A stretch of DNA of 64,000 nt from an uncultured Collinsella sp. (GTDB lineage Bacteria > Actinomycetota > Coriobacteriia > Coriobacteriales > Coriobacteriaceae): positions 36,003 through 100,002 of the forward strand of contig CAUEQD010000008.1 of the NCBI GenBank assembly GCA_959019945.1, given 5' to 3'. A program made the translations under genes and the position numbers. Below the pieces are notes generated by a model. It saw only the letters and a list, made by a program, of their open reading frames with translations. It ran no database searches and was not told the origin of the DNA. Each line of letters starts with the position of its first letter. Within the stretch, counting starts at the first letter, position 1. This document shows positions 17,384 to 27,089 of this stretch, piece after piece.

Positions 17384-19531
17384 ATGGATCTTATCGCCCA
17401 GCTCACCCGCGAGCTCAACCTTAAGGCCGCCAACATCGAAGCGGCCGTCAAGCTCATCGACGAGGGCAACACCATTCCCTTTATCTCGCGCTACCGCAAG
17501 GAGGCCACGGGCGGCATGGACGACGTCGCCCTGCGCGCCCTCGACGAGCGCCTGTCCTACCTGCGCAATCTTGAGCAGCGTAAAGAGGACGTCATCCTGC
17601 TTATCGATGCCCAGGGCAAACTCACGCCCGAACTCGAGCAGCAGATTCGCGAGGCCACGCAGCTCCAGCGTGTCGAGGACCTCTACAAGCCCTACCGCAA
17701 AAAGCGCATGACCCGCGCGCAGAAGGCCCGCGAGGCCGGCCTGGAGCCGCTCGCCAACATGATCATCATGCAAGCCTCGGCCAAGGGCAGCGCGCTCGAC
17801 GCCGCCGCGGTATACGTCAATGATGAGGCCGGCTTCGACACGCCCGAAAAGGCGCTCGCCGGTGCCGCCGACATCGTGGCCGAAACGGTAGCCGAGGACC
17901 CCGAGAACGTCGCCGACCTGCGCGCCTTTACGCAAAACACCGCCGATATCGTCGTCGAAGCCACCGACCCCGCCGAGAAGACCCCCTACGAGCCGTACTA
18001 CAGCTATGACGAGCCGCTGCGCCGTATACCCAACCACCGCGTGTTGGCTATCGATCGCGGTGAGCGCGAGGGCAAGCTCCGCGTGCGCGTGAACGTCGAC
18101 GGCGCCGCCGCCACGGCACGCCTCGGAAGCCGTTGGCCCCGCCGTCAGGGCGTGTTTGCTCCCATCTTCGATGCCGCCATCGCCGACGGCTACAAGCGCC
18201 TCATGGCCCCCTCGCTGGAGCGCGAGGCCCGCGCCAAACTCACCGTTCGCGCCCAGACCGAGGCCATCAACGTCTTTGCCAAGAATCTCGAGGGCCTGCT
18301 CTCGGCGCGCCCCGTGCGCGGCGCCCGCGTGCTCGCGCTCGATCCGGGCTATCGCACCGGCTGCAAGATCGCCGTCATGGACGAGACCGGCAAGCTGCTC
18401 GACCACGGCGTGGTCTATCCCACCAAGCCGCGCCACGACGTCGCCGGCACCAAGCGCGAACTCGCCCGCCTCGTCAAGAAGGACGGCGTCAACACTATCG
18501 TCATCGGCAACGGCACCGCCAGCCGTGAGACCGAGGAAGTCGTCTCGGAGTTCATTGCCGAGCAGGCGCCCGGGCTACGATACACCATCGTCAACGAGGC
18601 CGGCGCATCGGTGTACTCCGCCTCCGAGCTCGCCAGCCAGGAGTATCCCGACCTGGACGTCACCGTGCGTGGCGCCATGAGCCTGGGCCGCCGCCTGCAG
18701 GATCCGTTGGCAGAGCTCGTCAAGATTCCGCCCCAGTCCATCGGTGTGGGCCAGTACCAGCACGACCTTGACCAGGCAGAGCTTTCGCGCACCCTGGGAC
18801 ATGTGGTGGAGGACGTCGTCAACCGCGTGGGCGTCGACGTAAACACCGCGAGCGCAAGCCTGCTGGGATACGTATCGGGCATCACGCCGAGCGTTGCCAA
18901 AAACATCGTGGCCTACCGCGAGGAACACGGCGCCTTCACCGATCGCCGCCAGCTCAAGAAGGTCCCCAAGTTGGGACCCAAGGCATATCTCAACGCCGCG
19001 GGCTTTTTGCGCATCAGCGGCGGCAAGAACCCGCTCGACGCGACAAGTGTCCACCCCGAGAGCTACGAGGTGGCCACGTCCGTCCTGGAGCGCGCAGGCG
19101 TTAAAGCCAGCGAGCTCAGCCGCGGCGGCGTGCCCGACATCGAGCGCCGTCTGGGCAGCATCTCGACGCTGGCAAGCGACCTGGACTGCGGCACCCTGAC
19201 GCTCATCGATATCGTCAACGAGCTCAAGAAGCCCGGTCGCGACCCGCGCGACGACGCGCCCGAGGTGGTCTTTAGCCGCTCGGCACTTTCTATCGACGAC
19301 CTGGAGCCGGGCATGGAGCTCAAGGGCACGGTGCGCAACGTTGTGGACTTTGGCGCCTTCGTCGACGTGGGCGTACATCAGGACGGCCTCGTGCATATCT
19401 CCAAGCTGGCCAACCGCTTTATCAAGCACCCGAGCGACGTAGTGCGCGTCGGCGACACGGTCAAGGTATGGGTAGAAAAGGTCGATCGCGACCGCAAGAA
19501 AATCTCGCTCACCATGGTGCAGGGGAAGTAA
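17384..19531 (+). CDS. tex: Tex-family RNA-binding transcription accessory protein
   Basis: 715 residues in the standard Tex order: helical N-terminal Tex_N (LNLKAANIEAAVKLIDEGNT, IPFISRYRKEATGG), a YqgF/RNase H-like domain with LALDPGYRTGCK at about residue 325, helix-hairpin-helix repeats (NIVAYREEHGAF), and a C-terminal S1 domain (GTVRNVVDFGAFVDVGVHQD). It binds RNA and acts on stalled transcription complexes. The length matches the family (about 720-780). ATG at 17384 follows CAAGGAG. A longer in-frame reading would start in the upstream MITE and is not credible. Confidence 0.93.
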   Translation: MDLIAQLTRELNLKAANIEAAVKLIDEGNTIPFISRYRKEATGGMDDVALRALDERLSYLRNLEQRKEDVILLIDAQGKLTPELEQQIREATQLQRVEDLYKPYRKKRMTRAQKAREAGLEPLANMIIMQASAKGSALDAAAVYVNDEAGFDTPEKALAGAADIVAETVAEDPENVADLRAFTQNTADIVVEATDPAEKTPYEPYYSYDEPLRRIPNHRVLAIDRGEREGKLRVRVNVDGAAATARLGSRWPRRQGVFAPIFDAAIADGYKRLMAPSLEREARAKLTVRAQTEAINVFAKNLEGLLSARPVRGARVLALDPGYRTGCKIAVMDETGKLLDHGVVYPTKPRHDVAGTKRELARLVKKDGVNTIVIGNGTASRETEEVVSEFIAEQAPGLRYTIVNEAGASVYSASELASQEYPDLDVTVRGAMSLGRRLQDPLAELVKIPPQSIGVGQYQHDLDQAELSRTLGHVVEDVVNRVGVDVNTASASLLGYVSGITPSVAKNIVAYREEHGAFTDRRQLKKVPKLGPKAYLNAAGFLRISGGKNPLDATSVHPESYEVATSVLERAGVKASELSRGGVPDIERRLGSISTLASDLDCGTLTLIDIVNELKKPGRDPRDDAPEVVFSRSALSIDDLEPGMELKGTVRNVVDFGAFVDVGVHQDGLVHISKLANRFIKHPSDVVRVGDTVKVWVEKVDRDRKKISLTMVQGK

Positions 19532-19559
19532 ACCGCCTAAAGCAAGGGTCCCCCCTCTC

Positions 19560-19740
19560 GCGGCGTGCAAAATCGCGAGTATTCTGCAAATTCCGCCGTT
19601 CCGGATGCCCCTCAGAGACGAAAAAGCAAAAAAACAGCCCCCGTTTTAGCGTCATCAGAGCCAAAACGGGGGCTGTTCCGTGCTTCGGTTAACTGGTAAA
19701 AGCCTTTACCTTGCTGAATACTCTCAATTTTGCACGTCGC
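19560..19740. mobile_element. MITE-like element 2, copy 1 (181 bp)
   Basis: Inverted ends GCGGCGTGCAAAATCGCGAG and its near-complement ending TTTTGCACGTCGC, both including GAGTATTC. The interior carries the terminator hairpin at 19633-19677. A second copy with the same ends but a different interior is at 63710. Confidence 0.65.
19633..19677 (-). terminator. Strong stem-loop, likely terminator
   Basis: AACAGCCCCCGTTTT pairs perfectly with its complement over a 15-base loop. On the minus strand it is followed by a T run, so it would stop leftward transcription from the transaldolase gene. It may also serve tex. Confidence 0.75.
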
Positions 19741-19817
19741 GGGCGGGGGTACCTTTGCCCACGGCAGGATATGGAAGCCGATTACCAACCTACCGGCAAG
19801 CTCGTGTTGGCAGCCCT

Positions 19818-19879
19818 GGCCTTTCCTTTGCCTAGCGCGACCCTCGCAAAGCGCGTGAGCGATAGGGAAAGGAAAGGCC
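19818..19879. repeat. Long hairpin element E
   Basis: 20-bp arms GGCCTTTCCTTTGCCTAGCG and near-complement (18 of 20) around a 22-base loop, 35 bp after the transaldolase stop. Confidence 0.6.
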
Positions 19880-19914
19880 GGGGCGAGCAGCCCGCGGCGT
19901 AGTCAGTGTTCGCG

Positions 19915-20619
19915 TTACGGCAGAATATGGAAGCCCAAAGCGGCGATATCCTTGGCAAAGCCGCGCACGGTATCGAGCGAGACCTCGTACGGGTCACGGC
20001 CGATATTCTTGCGCTTGGCCAGGATGCTGTTGGGCACCGTAATAATCTGGCAACCGCATCCTTCCGCCTGGTAAATGTTGATGAGCTCGCGCGTGGACGC
20101 CCACAGGACCTCGCAGTTGGGCTTGGCGGCGGCCTTCTTGACCGACTCCGTCATAAACGGAATGGGATCGACGCCGGTATCGGCGATGCGGCCGGCAAAG
20201 AGCGAGATGATGGACGGCGTCTCGACGTCAACGGCCTCGACCATCTCATCGACCTGCTTAGTCGTAAAGATGGTAGTGACGTTGACCTTGATGCCGTCGG
20301 CCGAAAGCTTGCGCACCAGCTCGGCGGTGGACTCGCCCTTGGTGGTCACGCACGGAATCTTGACGTAGACGTTCTCGGCCCAGGTAGCGATCTCGCGAGC
20401 CTCGATCTCCATGGTCTCGACGTCGTCGGCAAAGACCTCAAACGACACGGACACATCGGTGATGTGGGCCAAGGCCTCCTTGGCAAACGCGCGGTAATCC
20501 GTCACGCCGCCCTTCTTCATAAGGGACGGGTTGGTCGTGAAACCCTGAACGTTGCCGTTCTCGTACATGTCGAGCATGCCCTCGAGGTTTGCACCGTCAG
20601 CGAACACCTTGATTGCCAT
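19915..20619 (-). CDS. Transaldolase / fructose-6-phosphate aldolase family protein
   Basis: 234 residues, the size of the short TalC/FSA type. Key segments are FADGANLEGM, GFTTNPSLMKK near residue 30, and the Schiff-base Lys in YVKIP near residue 88, followed by TTIFTTKQ. It forms or cleaves C-C bonds between dihydroxyacetone-type donors and aldehydes in the pentose phosphate pathway. The start at MAIKVF is chosen because AAAGGA lies nine bases upstream. The frame is open eight codons further. Whether it is a transaldolase or an aldolase cannot be told. Confidence 0.85.
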   Translation of the reverse strand: MAIKVFADGANLEGMLDMYENGNVQGFTTNPSLMKKGGVTDYRAFAKEALAHITDVSVSFEVFADDVETMEIEAREIATWAENVYVKIPCVTTKGESTAELVRKLSADGIKVNVTTIFTTKQVDEMVEAVDVETPSIISLFAGRIADTGVDPIPFMTESVKKAAAKPNCEVLWASTRELINIYQAEGCGCQIITVPNSILAKRKNIGRDPYEVSLDTVRGFAKDIAALGFHILP

Positions 20620-20812
20620 CTGCCTGATTCCTTTCGTTAGCATACGGCCGATAAACTGCTAAACACTTTACCTACGTTTATCAAGGCGTGAACTGCGGGT
20701 TTTTATCTTCTCGGCGAACGGTATAAACACCTCAGTGTTTGGATTGATAAATCGATTGAGCATGCAAACGCAAAGAGTCGCAGTTTAAGCAAACGTCAGA
20801 AGGCGAGATTCA

Positions 20813-21640
20813 TTAGATGAGGCCGAAATGTTGCATCGCTGTGACGGTGCCGTCGTGGGCGACATCGTCGGTCACGTAGTCGGCGACCGCCTTGACCTCG
20901 GGCATGGCGTTGCCCATGGCCACGGCCGTCTCGACGGCGGCGAGCATGCCCAGGTCGTTGCCCGAATCGCCAAAGCCAAAGGTGCGCGCGTTGCCAGAAC
21001 GGCCCAGATACTCAAGCGCCCGCGCCACGCCCACGCCCTTGTCGATGCCCTTGGGGCTCAGCTCGCGATTCTGGCCGCCGGTGTTACACAGCTCAAAGTT
21101 GCGTTCGATAAAGCCGTCGTCGTTGGCCACGCGAGCCAGGTTGGGCGCATTAAGGCACACCTTGCCCACGCGCAGACGACCGTCGACGTGCATTTCCCCG
21201 GCGCTATGCACCACAGAAGCACCAATCAAAGATGACTGCTCAGCGCCCGCGGGCTCCAGCGCAAAGGTCGCAGCGTTGGCCTCGAAAAAAGCCTCGCCGC
21301 CCGCCGCGGCAATGCGGCGCGCGAGCTCCTCAACAATGTCTTCGTCAAAGCAGTCCTCATGCACCACGCGGCCCTCGACCTCAAGCGTGGCGCCCGCCAT
21401 GGCAACGACGCCCGCGGGGTCGAGCGCGCGCAGGCTATCGGCGATGAGCCACAGGGGGCGACCCGTGCAGATAAACGCCTTATGCCCTGCGTCGCGCAGA
21501 CGATGAAACGCCTCGATCACCGCCTGCGAAGGGCGAACCGCCGAAAAGTCCTTATCGGTCATATCGTCGGGATCGAACGACGTCAGCGTGCCGTCCACGT
21601 CAAAAAAGAGCACAGCGGATTCGGGGCACGCATCAATCAT
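20813..21640 (-). CDS. HAD-superfamily hydrolase, Cof type
   Basis: 275 residues. Motif I FFDVDGTL near residue 15, motif II ICTGRP, motif III Lys in SPKGIDKGVG, and motif IV FGDSGNDLGML are all present, with a C2-type cap between motifs II and III. Such cytosolic enzymes dephosphorylate sugar phosphates, nucleotides or FMN. The start at MIDACPES is supported by AAAGGA six bases upstream. It is divergent from the rlmKL gene, with a 75-bp gap that would hold both promoters. Confidence 0.9.
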   Translation of the reverse strand: MIDACPESAVLFFDVDGTLTSFDPDDMTDKDFSAVRPSQAVIEAFHRLRDAGHKAFICTGRPLWLIADSLRALDPAGVVAMAGATLEVEGRVVHEDCFDEDIVEELARRIAAAGGEAFFEANAATFALEPAGAEQSSLIGASVVHSAGEMHVDGRLRVGKVCLNAPNLARVANDDGFIERNFELCNTGGQNRELSPKGIDKGVGVARALEYLGRSGNARTFGFGDSGNDLGMLAAVETAVAMGNAMPEVKAVADYVTDDVAHDGTVTAMQHFGLI

Positions 21641-21715
21641 ATGGGTTCCTTTCGAGGATAAGGGCAAACGGAGCATCCATCATATAATGGAGCGACGCAA
21701 CCAGAGAGGTCATCC

Positions 21716-24274
21716 ATGGAATTTTACGCAAGCTGCCCCGAGGGCTTTGAGTCCGCACTCGCCGATGAGCTTAAACGCCTCGGGCTTTCGCACGTTCGCC
21801 GGCTGAAGGGCCGCGCTACGTTTGAGGGCGAACTCGAAGAAGGCTACCGCTCCTGCCTGTGGTCGCGCCTGGCCAGCCGCGTGTTTGTGGTGCTTGGGCG
21901 CTTTGAGGCGCAGGATGCCGATGAGTTGTACGACGGCGTTTACGACATCGCCTGGGAAAGCATTGTTCGCCCCGGCGCCACCATCGCCATCACCGCCCGC
22001 GGCGTGACCGAGCAGCTGCGCAACACGCGCTTCTCGGCCCTGCGCGCCAAGGACGCGCTGTGCGACCGTCTGGCCGAGACCACGGGCCGTCGCGCCGACG
22101 TCGATGCCGCCGACCCCGATGTTCACCTACTGCTTTCGCTGCGTCAGCGCCGCGCGAGCATCAACCTGGACCTTTCGGGCGACCCGCTGTTCAAACGCCT
22201 GCCGCCCGCCGCGACCCGCGCCGGCGAGGACACACACGTGCTGCGCCCCGACTACGCCGCCCTGGTGCTGGCGCAGGTCGGCTGGACTGCACTGTGCGAG
22301 CGCGAGCTGACGGCCGACGATTACGAGAACGAAGCCCTGCCCACGCTGGTCGACGCTTCGTGCGCCGGCGGCGGCCTGCTGTTGGAGGCCGTGAACATTC
22401 TGACCGACCGCGCCCCGGGCGCCGCCCGCGAGCACTGGGGCTTTGAGGGCTGGCAGCTGCACGACGCCGCCCTGTGGGAGCAGCTACTTGCCGAGGCGCG
22501 CGAGCGCGAGGCGGCAGCGCGCGAGCGGCAGGCGCGCATCGTGGCCGTAGACATTGACCCCGCCGCCCGCAAGACTGCTGAACGCATGGTTAAATGTGCC
22601 GGCTACAAGCGCTTTGTCGATTTTTGTGCCGCCAAGTCCGCCACCGTGCTGGACCACGCAGGTGCCGTTGCCGGTGCCGCCCTGGTCGCAGACACCACCG
22701 AGACCCCGCTGTCGCTCATGCACGACGCCATGACGCTGGTCGGCGAGCTGCGCCGCGCCCCCGAGCTCGCTTCGGCGCCGGTCGCCGCTCTCACCCGCGA
22801 CGGCTTGCTGGCCCGCGCGCTCCACGCCGAGCCCGAGCGCTCCATCGCCGTCATGCCCAATAATGAAGAGGCAACTATTGAGGTTTGGCCCTCGCTCGAC
22901 CACGCCGCCGCGGCATTCGAAGCTGCGACCAGCGCAGATGCCGAGGAGCAGACCGCAGACGCTCAAGACGAAGCCGCCGACGCCCTCATGCCCGAGTCTG
23001 CCGCCACGCTCGACCTGGGTGACGGCAAGCCGCTGCCCGTGCTCATCCCCGAGTCCGAGCAGTTCGCCAACCGCCTGCGCAAGAACGCCCGCCTGCGTCG
23101 CAAGTGGGCAAAGCGCGAGGGCGTGAGCTGCTACCGCGTCTACGATGCCGACCTGCCCGATTACTCTGCCGCCATCGATCTGTACGAGGGTTGCCCGCAG
23201 ACGCCGGGCCGCTGGCTCGTCATTGCCGAATACGCCGCGCCCAAGACCATCGACCCCGCACTGGCCCAGGCCCGTATGCTCGATATTCTGGCCATCGCGC
23301 CGCGTATCCTAGATGTCCCGGCCGAGCACGTGCACGCCAAGGCCCGCATGCGCTCGCGCGGCGGCTCGCAGTACGGCAAGCAGGGCGCCGGCAAGGGCGG
23401 ATCGGGCGAACGCGCCAACATCGCGCGCCGTCGTCTGCCGCTCATCGAAGAGGGCGGCCTCACCTTTGCCGTCAACTTTGACGACTACCTGGACGTCGGC
23501 ATCTTCTTGGACCACCGCGTCACGCGCAACCTGGTGCGCGAGCACGCCAAGCAGGCGCGCCGCTTCCTCAACCTGTTCGCCTACACCGGCACCGCCACCT
23601 GCTACGCGGCCGACGGCGGCGTCGAGGAGACCGTGACGGTCGATCTCTCGAACACCTACCTAGACTGGGCCGAGCGCAATATGCGCCAGAACGGCTTTGT
23701 AGGGCCTCAGCATCATTTTGTGCGCGACGACGTGCTCGCTTGGATTCGTGACCAGCGCCAGACGCGCAACCGCTGGGACCTGATCTTTGTCGACCCGCCC
23801 ACGTTCTCGAACTCGTCCAAGATGGGCCGTCGCACCTGGGATGTCCAACGTGACCATGTTGAGCTTTTGGCCGGCGTATCGCGCCTGCTCGCACAGGGTG
23901 GCCACGCCATCTTTAGCTGCAACCTGCGCGGCTTCCGTCCCGAGACGCGCAAGCTCGCACGCGCGGGCGTCGTGCTGGAGGACATAACGGCGCAGACCAT
24001 CCCCGAGGACTTCGCGCGCAACCAGAAGGTGCACCACTGCTACATCGTGCGCCGCCTGCCCATCGAGGACGCCATGGCCGAAGTCGGCTTTAGCGCCGAG
24101 GAAATTGCCGAGCGCGTCGAGGAACTGCGCAACCCCGAGGCCCGCAAGCCCCGTGCGGCAGTACCCGCGCACGCGCAGGCCGGCAACGGCAAGTCCAACT
24201 TTGCCGGCAAGCCCTTCCCCGCCGGCAAGCCCAAAAAGAAGAAGTTCTACGCCAGCAAGCCCAAGGGCAAATAA
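21716..24274 (+). CDS. rlmKL: Bifunctional 23S rRNA methyltransferase RlmKL-type, RlmL half apparently degenerate
   Basis: 852 residues, longer than the about 700 of E. coli. Order: THUMP and RlmL-like domain (1 to about 400), an acidic spacer, then RlmK (about 440-790), and a basic Lys/Gly/Pro-rich tail. The RlmK half is intact: NLFAYTGTATCYAADGG for SAM and IFVDPPTFSNSSKMG for catalysis. In the RlmL half the SAM loop reads VDASCAGGGLLLEA instead of the usual DP-CGSGT form, and no NPPY motif is found where expected (LVADTTETPL). RlmK makes m7G2069 and RlmL m2G2445 in E. coli; here only the first activity looks likely. The basic tail may bind RNA. Confidence 0.88.
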   Translation: MEFYASCPEGFESALADELKRLGLSHVRRLKGRATFEGELEEGYRSCLWSRLASRVFVVLGRFEAQDADELYDGVYDIAWESIVRPGATIAITARGVTEQLRNTRFSALRAKDALCDRLAETTGRRADVDAADPDVHLLLSLRQRRASINLDLSGDPLFKRLPPAATRAGEDTHVLRPDYAALVLAQVGWTALCERELTADDYENEALPTLVDASCAGGGLLLEAVNILTDRAPGAAREHWGFEGWQLHDAALWEQLLAEAREREAAARERQARIVAVDIDPAARKTAERMVKCAGYKRFVDFCAAKSATVLDHAGAVAGAALVADTTETPLSLMHDAMTLVGELRRAPELASAPVAALTRDGLLARALHAEPERSIAVMPNNEEATIEVWPSLDHAAAAFEAATSADAEEQTADAQDEAADALMPESAATLDLGDGKPLPVLIPESEQFANRLRKNARLRRKWAKREGVSCYRVYDADLPDYSAAIDLYEGCPQTPGRWLVIAEYAAPKTIDPALAQARMLDILAIAPRILDVPAEHVHAKARMRSRGGSQYGKQGAGKGGSGERANIARRRLPLIEEGGLTFAVNFDDYLDVGIFLDHRVTRNLVREHAKQARRFLNLFAYTGTATCYAADGGVEETVTVDLSNTYLDWAERNMRQNGFVGPQHHFVRDDVLAWIRDQRQTRNRWDLIFVDPPTFSNSSKMGRRTWDVQRDHVELLAGVSRLLAQGGHAIFSCNLRGFRPETRKLARAGVVLEDITAQTIPEDFARNQKVHHCYIVRRLPIEDAMAEVGFSAEEIAERVEELRNPEARKPRAAVPAHAQAGNGKSNFAGKPFPAGKPKKKKFYASKPKGK

Positions 24275-24278
24275 CAAA

Positions 24279-24344
24279 GTTGCGTTGGAATACGGACTGT
24301 TTTGCCTTGAATTAGGCAAATTTAGACCGTATTCCACCGCAACT
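24279..24344. repeat. 66-bp palindromic element G, copy 1
   Basis: Arms AGTTGCGTTGGAATACGG / CCGTATTCCACCGCAACT with an inner TGCCT..AGGCA hairpin, placed between the convergent rlmKL and kdpE genes. The second copy is at 60259. Confidence 0.75.
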
Positions 24345-24368
24345 CATATTGGGATGGTGGTCGGCGAT

Positions 24369-25082
24369 CTAGCCTTGGGTGACCAGGCGATAGCCAATGC
24401 CTACGTGCGTTTGGATATAGCGCGGATGCGCGGGGTCGGACTCGATCTTCTTGCGCAGCGTGCCCATAAAGACACGCAGGCTCGCTAGGTCACTCTTGGT
24501 CGCCGTGCCCCAAATCTCGTGCAGGATAAACTGGTGCGTCAGTACCTTGTCGGCGTTATGCGCCAGCAGGCACAGGAGCTTATACTCGATCGGCGTCAGA
24601 TGCAGTTCCTCGCCATCCATCGTGGCGATGCCGGCATCAAAATCGATATGCAGCTCACCGGTATCGAACGAGCCCTCGGAGACAACGCCGCCCGTCTGCG
24701 CATACGAAAGGCGCCTGAGCGTCGTGCGAATGCGCGCGAGCAGTTCCTCGACCGAAAACGGCTTGGTCAGATAGTCGTCGGCACCGGCATCGAGCGCGCG
24801 GATTTTGTCCGCATCCTCGCTGCGCGCCGAGACCACGATAATCGGCATGCCCGACCATGCGCGCACCGACTCCACCACCTTGACGCCGTCCATATCGGGC
24901 AGGCCCAGATCGAGCAGCACAATGCTCGGCGCCTGCGATGAGGCGGCGGCGATGGCGGCATGGGCGGTCTCCACAGCCATATGGCGCAAGCCGTGCGCCT
25001 CGAGCGCGGCAACAATAAGATTGCGAACGGCGGGGTCGTCCTCAACGACCAAGATGAGCGGTTTTACGGCAGAGTTCGGCAC
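24369..25082 (-). CDS. kdpE: OmpR-family response regulator, KdpE-like
   Basis: 237 residues. The receiver domain has acidic VVEDDP, phospho-acceptor Asp in LLDLGLPDMDG and Lys in TKPFSVEEL. The C-terminal winged helix reads LTPIEYKLLCLLAHN to HVGIGYRL. GTG at 25082 is taken as start (GGAG seven bases upstream, eight bases into the space after the kinase stop overlap region). It follows the sensor kinase directly and is close to kup, so control of potassium uptake is likely, although no kdpFABC genes are present here. Confidence 0.88.
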   Translation of the reverse strand: MPNSAVKPLILVVEDDPAVRNLIVAALEAHGLRHMAVETAHAAIAAASSQAPSIVLLDLGLPDMDGVKVVESVRAWSGMPIIVVSARSEDADKIRALDAGADDYLTKPFSVEELLARIRTTLRRLSYAQTGGVVSEGSFDTGELHIDFDAGIATMDGEELHLTPIEYKLLCLLAHNADKVLTHQFILHEIWGTATKSDLASLRVFMGTLRKKIESDPAHPRYIQTHVGIGYRLVTQG

Positions 25083-25086
25083 AGCG

Positions 25087-26712
25087 CTACTCCTTATCAA
25101 ACGAAACGTCGGCGGCGGGAAGTTCAATCGTAAAGACCGAACCGTGCGGGTCCGCCGCGGCAACCTCTATGCTACCGCCATGCGCCAACGCAATGGAACG
25201 GCAGAGCGAAAGACCCAGGCCAACGCTGCGGTGGCTGTCGGCCAGACCATGGTTGGCGGTATAGAACGACTCAAAGATCCGCTCGCGGTCCTCGGATGCG
25301 ATGCCCGGACCATCGTCGGCCACCGAGCACGCCACGCGTCCATCGTCGACGTTAATCGAAATCATGATATGCGAGCCCGCGGGCGTATAGGTGATGGCGT
25401 TGTTCACCAGATTGACCACCAGCTGCACCATCAGGCGCGCATCGACGTTGACAAGCGCCGGCTCATCGCACGCCACCACCTTAAGGTCGTGCTCGCGCAC
25501 GGCAGGGTTCACGTGGCGCAGCGCCTCCTCGACGATATCGTCCATGAGCTCGAGCGTAGTCGACAGACGCATACCGCCGCCCTCGAGCTTGGTGATGGCG
25601 AGCAGATTCTCGACGGTGGCGTTGAGCCACAGCGCATCCGAGCGAATGGATAGAAGCAGGCCGCGGCGCGTCTGGGCATCGAGCACGGCGGTGCCGGTCG
25701 AGCCCTGGTCGAGCAGCACGTCGGCATTACCCGAAATACTGGTAAGCGGTGTGCGCAGGTCGTGCGAGATGGAGCGCAGCAGGTTGGCGCGCAGCTGCTC
25801 ATTTTTGGCAAGCACCGCCGCCTCCTCGCGGGCCTCCATGGCGCGGGCGCGATCGAGCGCCAGCTCGCCTTCGCTCACGATGGCATCGGCAAGTGTCCGT
25901 TCCTCGTGCGTTAGCACGTCGGGTTCGGCAACGATAGCCAGCACGCCCACCACCGAGGCGGGGTCGCCCGAGCGCGCGAAGCCGTCGCCTGTGCGAACCG
26001 TCAGGTAGATGCCATAAAACGCCGAGCCGCCAAACGTGGCGTCGAGCGGCGTTCCCACATAGGCGGATGCCGAGAGCCGCGGCGGCATCTGCGGCGCCAG
26101 TTCGTGCACCGGTGCGGCATCGCCCACGGCCGTGTATGTCGCACGCGGCAGCAGGTCATCGCCCTCGGCGTCGGCGCTGTACCACACGACCGGACAGCCC
26201 GAAAGACGCGCCAGCTGCGTTGCCATGGCGTGAACGATCTGCTGCTCGTCGGCGCACCGCTGTAGCATGCGGTTGGTCTCGAGCACCATATGCGTGCGAC
26301 GGTCGCTGGCGGCAGCCTGTGCCAAGGCACGGCGCAGGGCCAACGCAATCGAGCTCGATACAAGCGAGACCACGAACATGATGAAGAACATGCCGGGATA
26401 GCCGCGGTCGATAAGCGACAGCGAGTAGCGCGGGTCGACAAACAAGAAGTTGTAGAGCGCCACGGCGGCAGCCGAGCTCAGCAAGCAATACAGGCGACTC
26501 CAGGTAAAGAATGCGCACAGCTGAACGGCGAACACATAGACGATCATGATGCTCGGCGCGAGACCCGGATGGTCGAGCAGCGCGCCCACAATCGTCGCCG
26601 CGACCAGCAGCCCCACCGATACGCAGGCGTCATACAGAGGAGTGCGGCGCGTCAGCGTTGTGCGCCGCCACCAAAAGCTATCGGCAATATCGCCGTCCGT
26701 ACGGACGTCCAT
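25087..26712 (-). CDS. Sensor histidine kinase, short KdpD-like
   Basis: 541 residues. Three to four membrane helices of DUF4118 type (about 25-120) are followed by a GAF-like region, the H-box SISHDLRTPLTS (about residue 315) and an HATPase domain with N-box VVNLVNNAITYTP and DDGPGIASEDRERIF. It equals the C-terminal two thirds of E. coli KdpD (894 residues). The cytoplasmic N-terminal KdpD sensor domain with its Walker motif and the Usp domain are absent. It feeds the adjacent KdpE-like regulator. Confidence 0.87.
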   Translation of the reverse strand: MDVRTDGDIADSFWWRRTTLTRRTPLYDACVSVGLLVAATIVGALLDHPGLAPSIMIVYVFAVQLCAFFTWSRLYCLLSSAAAVALYNFLFVDPRYSLSLIDRGYPGMFFIMFVVSLVSSSIALALRRALAQAAASDRRTHMVLETNRMLQRCADEQQIVHAMATQLARLSGCPVVWYSADAEGDDLLPRATYTAVGDAAPVHELAPQMPPRLSASAYVGTPLDATFGGSAFYGIYLTVRTGDGFARSGDPASVVGVLAIVAEPDVLTHEERTLADAIVSEGELALDRARAMEAREEAAVLAKNEQLRANLLRSISHDLRTPLTSISGNADVLLDQGSTGTAVLDAQTRRGLLLSIRSDALWLNATVENLLAITKLEGGGMRLSTTLELMDDIVEEALRHVNPAVREHDLKVVACDEPALVNVDARLMVQLVVNLVNNAITYTPAGSHIMISINVDDGRVACSVADDGPGIASEDRERIFESFYTANHGLADSHRSVGLGLSLCRSIALAHGGSIEVAAADPHGSVFTIELPAADVSFDKE

Positions 26713-26740
26713 CAGCGTCCCGCCCCTCTCTCAAAAACAA

Positions 26741-26779
26741 AAACCACCACAAAGGGGACAGGCACCTTTGTGGTGGTTT
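26741..26779. repeat. Palindrome family variant, CACCACAAAGGGG form
   Basis: AAACCACCACAAAGGGGAC and near-complement form a hairpin just upstream of the kinase gene. The AAAGGG/CCTTT centre is shared with the copies at 4919 and 29242 but the outer arm bases differ in a compensated way. Confidence 0.7.
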
Positions 26780-26825
26780 CCCCTTGTGGTGGTTCCAAGT
26801 GTAAAGCCTTTGCAACCTGCGGTCG

Positions 26826-27020
26826 CTAGACAAACAGCACGTGCGCGAGCAATGCGCACACGCACGCCGCGACAAGCACCGTCACCACGATCGAAATCAC
26901 GCGGTCGGCCATATCCATGTTGGCCCGATTCGTAAAGAACCGATCTTCGGCAGCATCGGCGCGTACCTCACGCACCAGCTCGGTCGCAAGATCGCAACCG
27001 TCAAGCACCTTTGCATCCAT
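26826..27020 (-). CDS. Small single-pass membrane protein in the potassium locus
   Basis: 64 residues starting MDAKVLDGCDLATELV, chosen because GGAGG lies five bases upstream. The C-terminal half is one hydrophobic helix (ISIVVTVLVAACVCALLAHV). The N-terminal half is amphipathic and charged. It lies between kup and the sensor kinase on the same strand. It resembles no named family to me. By position it could be a small regulator or subunit of Kup or the kinase, which is inference. Confidence 0.6.
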   Translation of the reverse strand: MDAKVLDGCDLATELVREVRADAAEDRFFTNRANMDMADRVISIVVTVLVAACVCALLAHVLFV

Positions 27021-27089
27021 GGTTTCCTCCCAGGACTCAATCCCCGTCAATACAAACCCGCCCGTTCGCAGACAAACCTCGAGCGTCGA

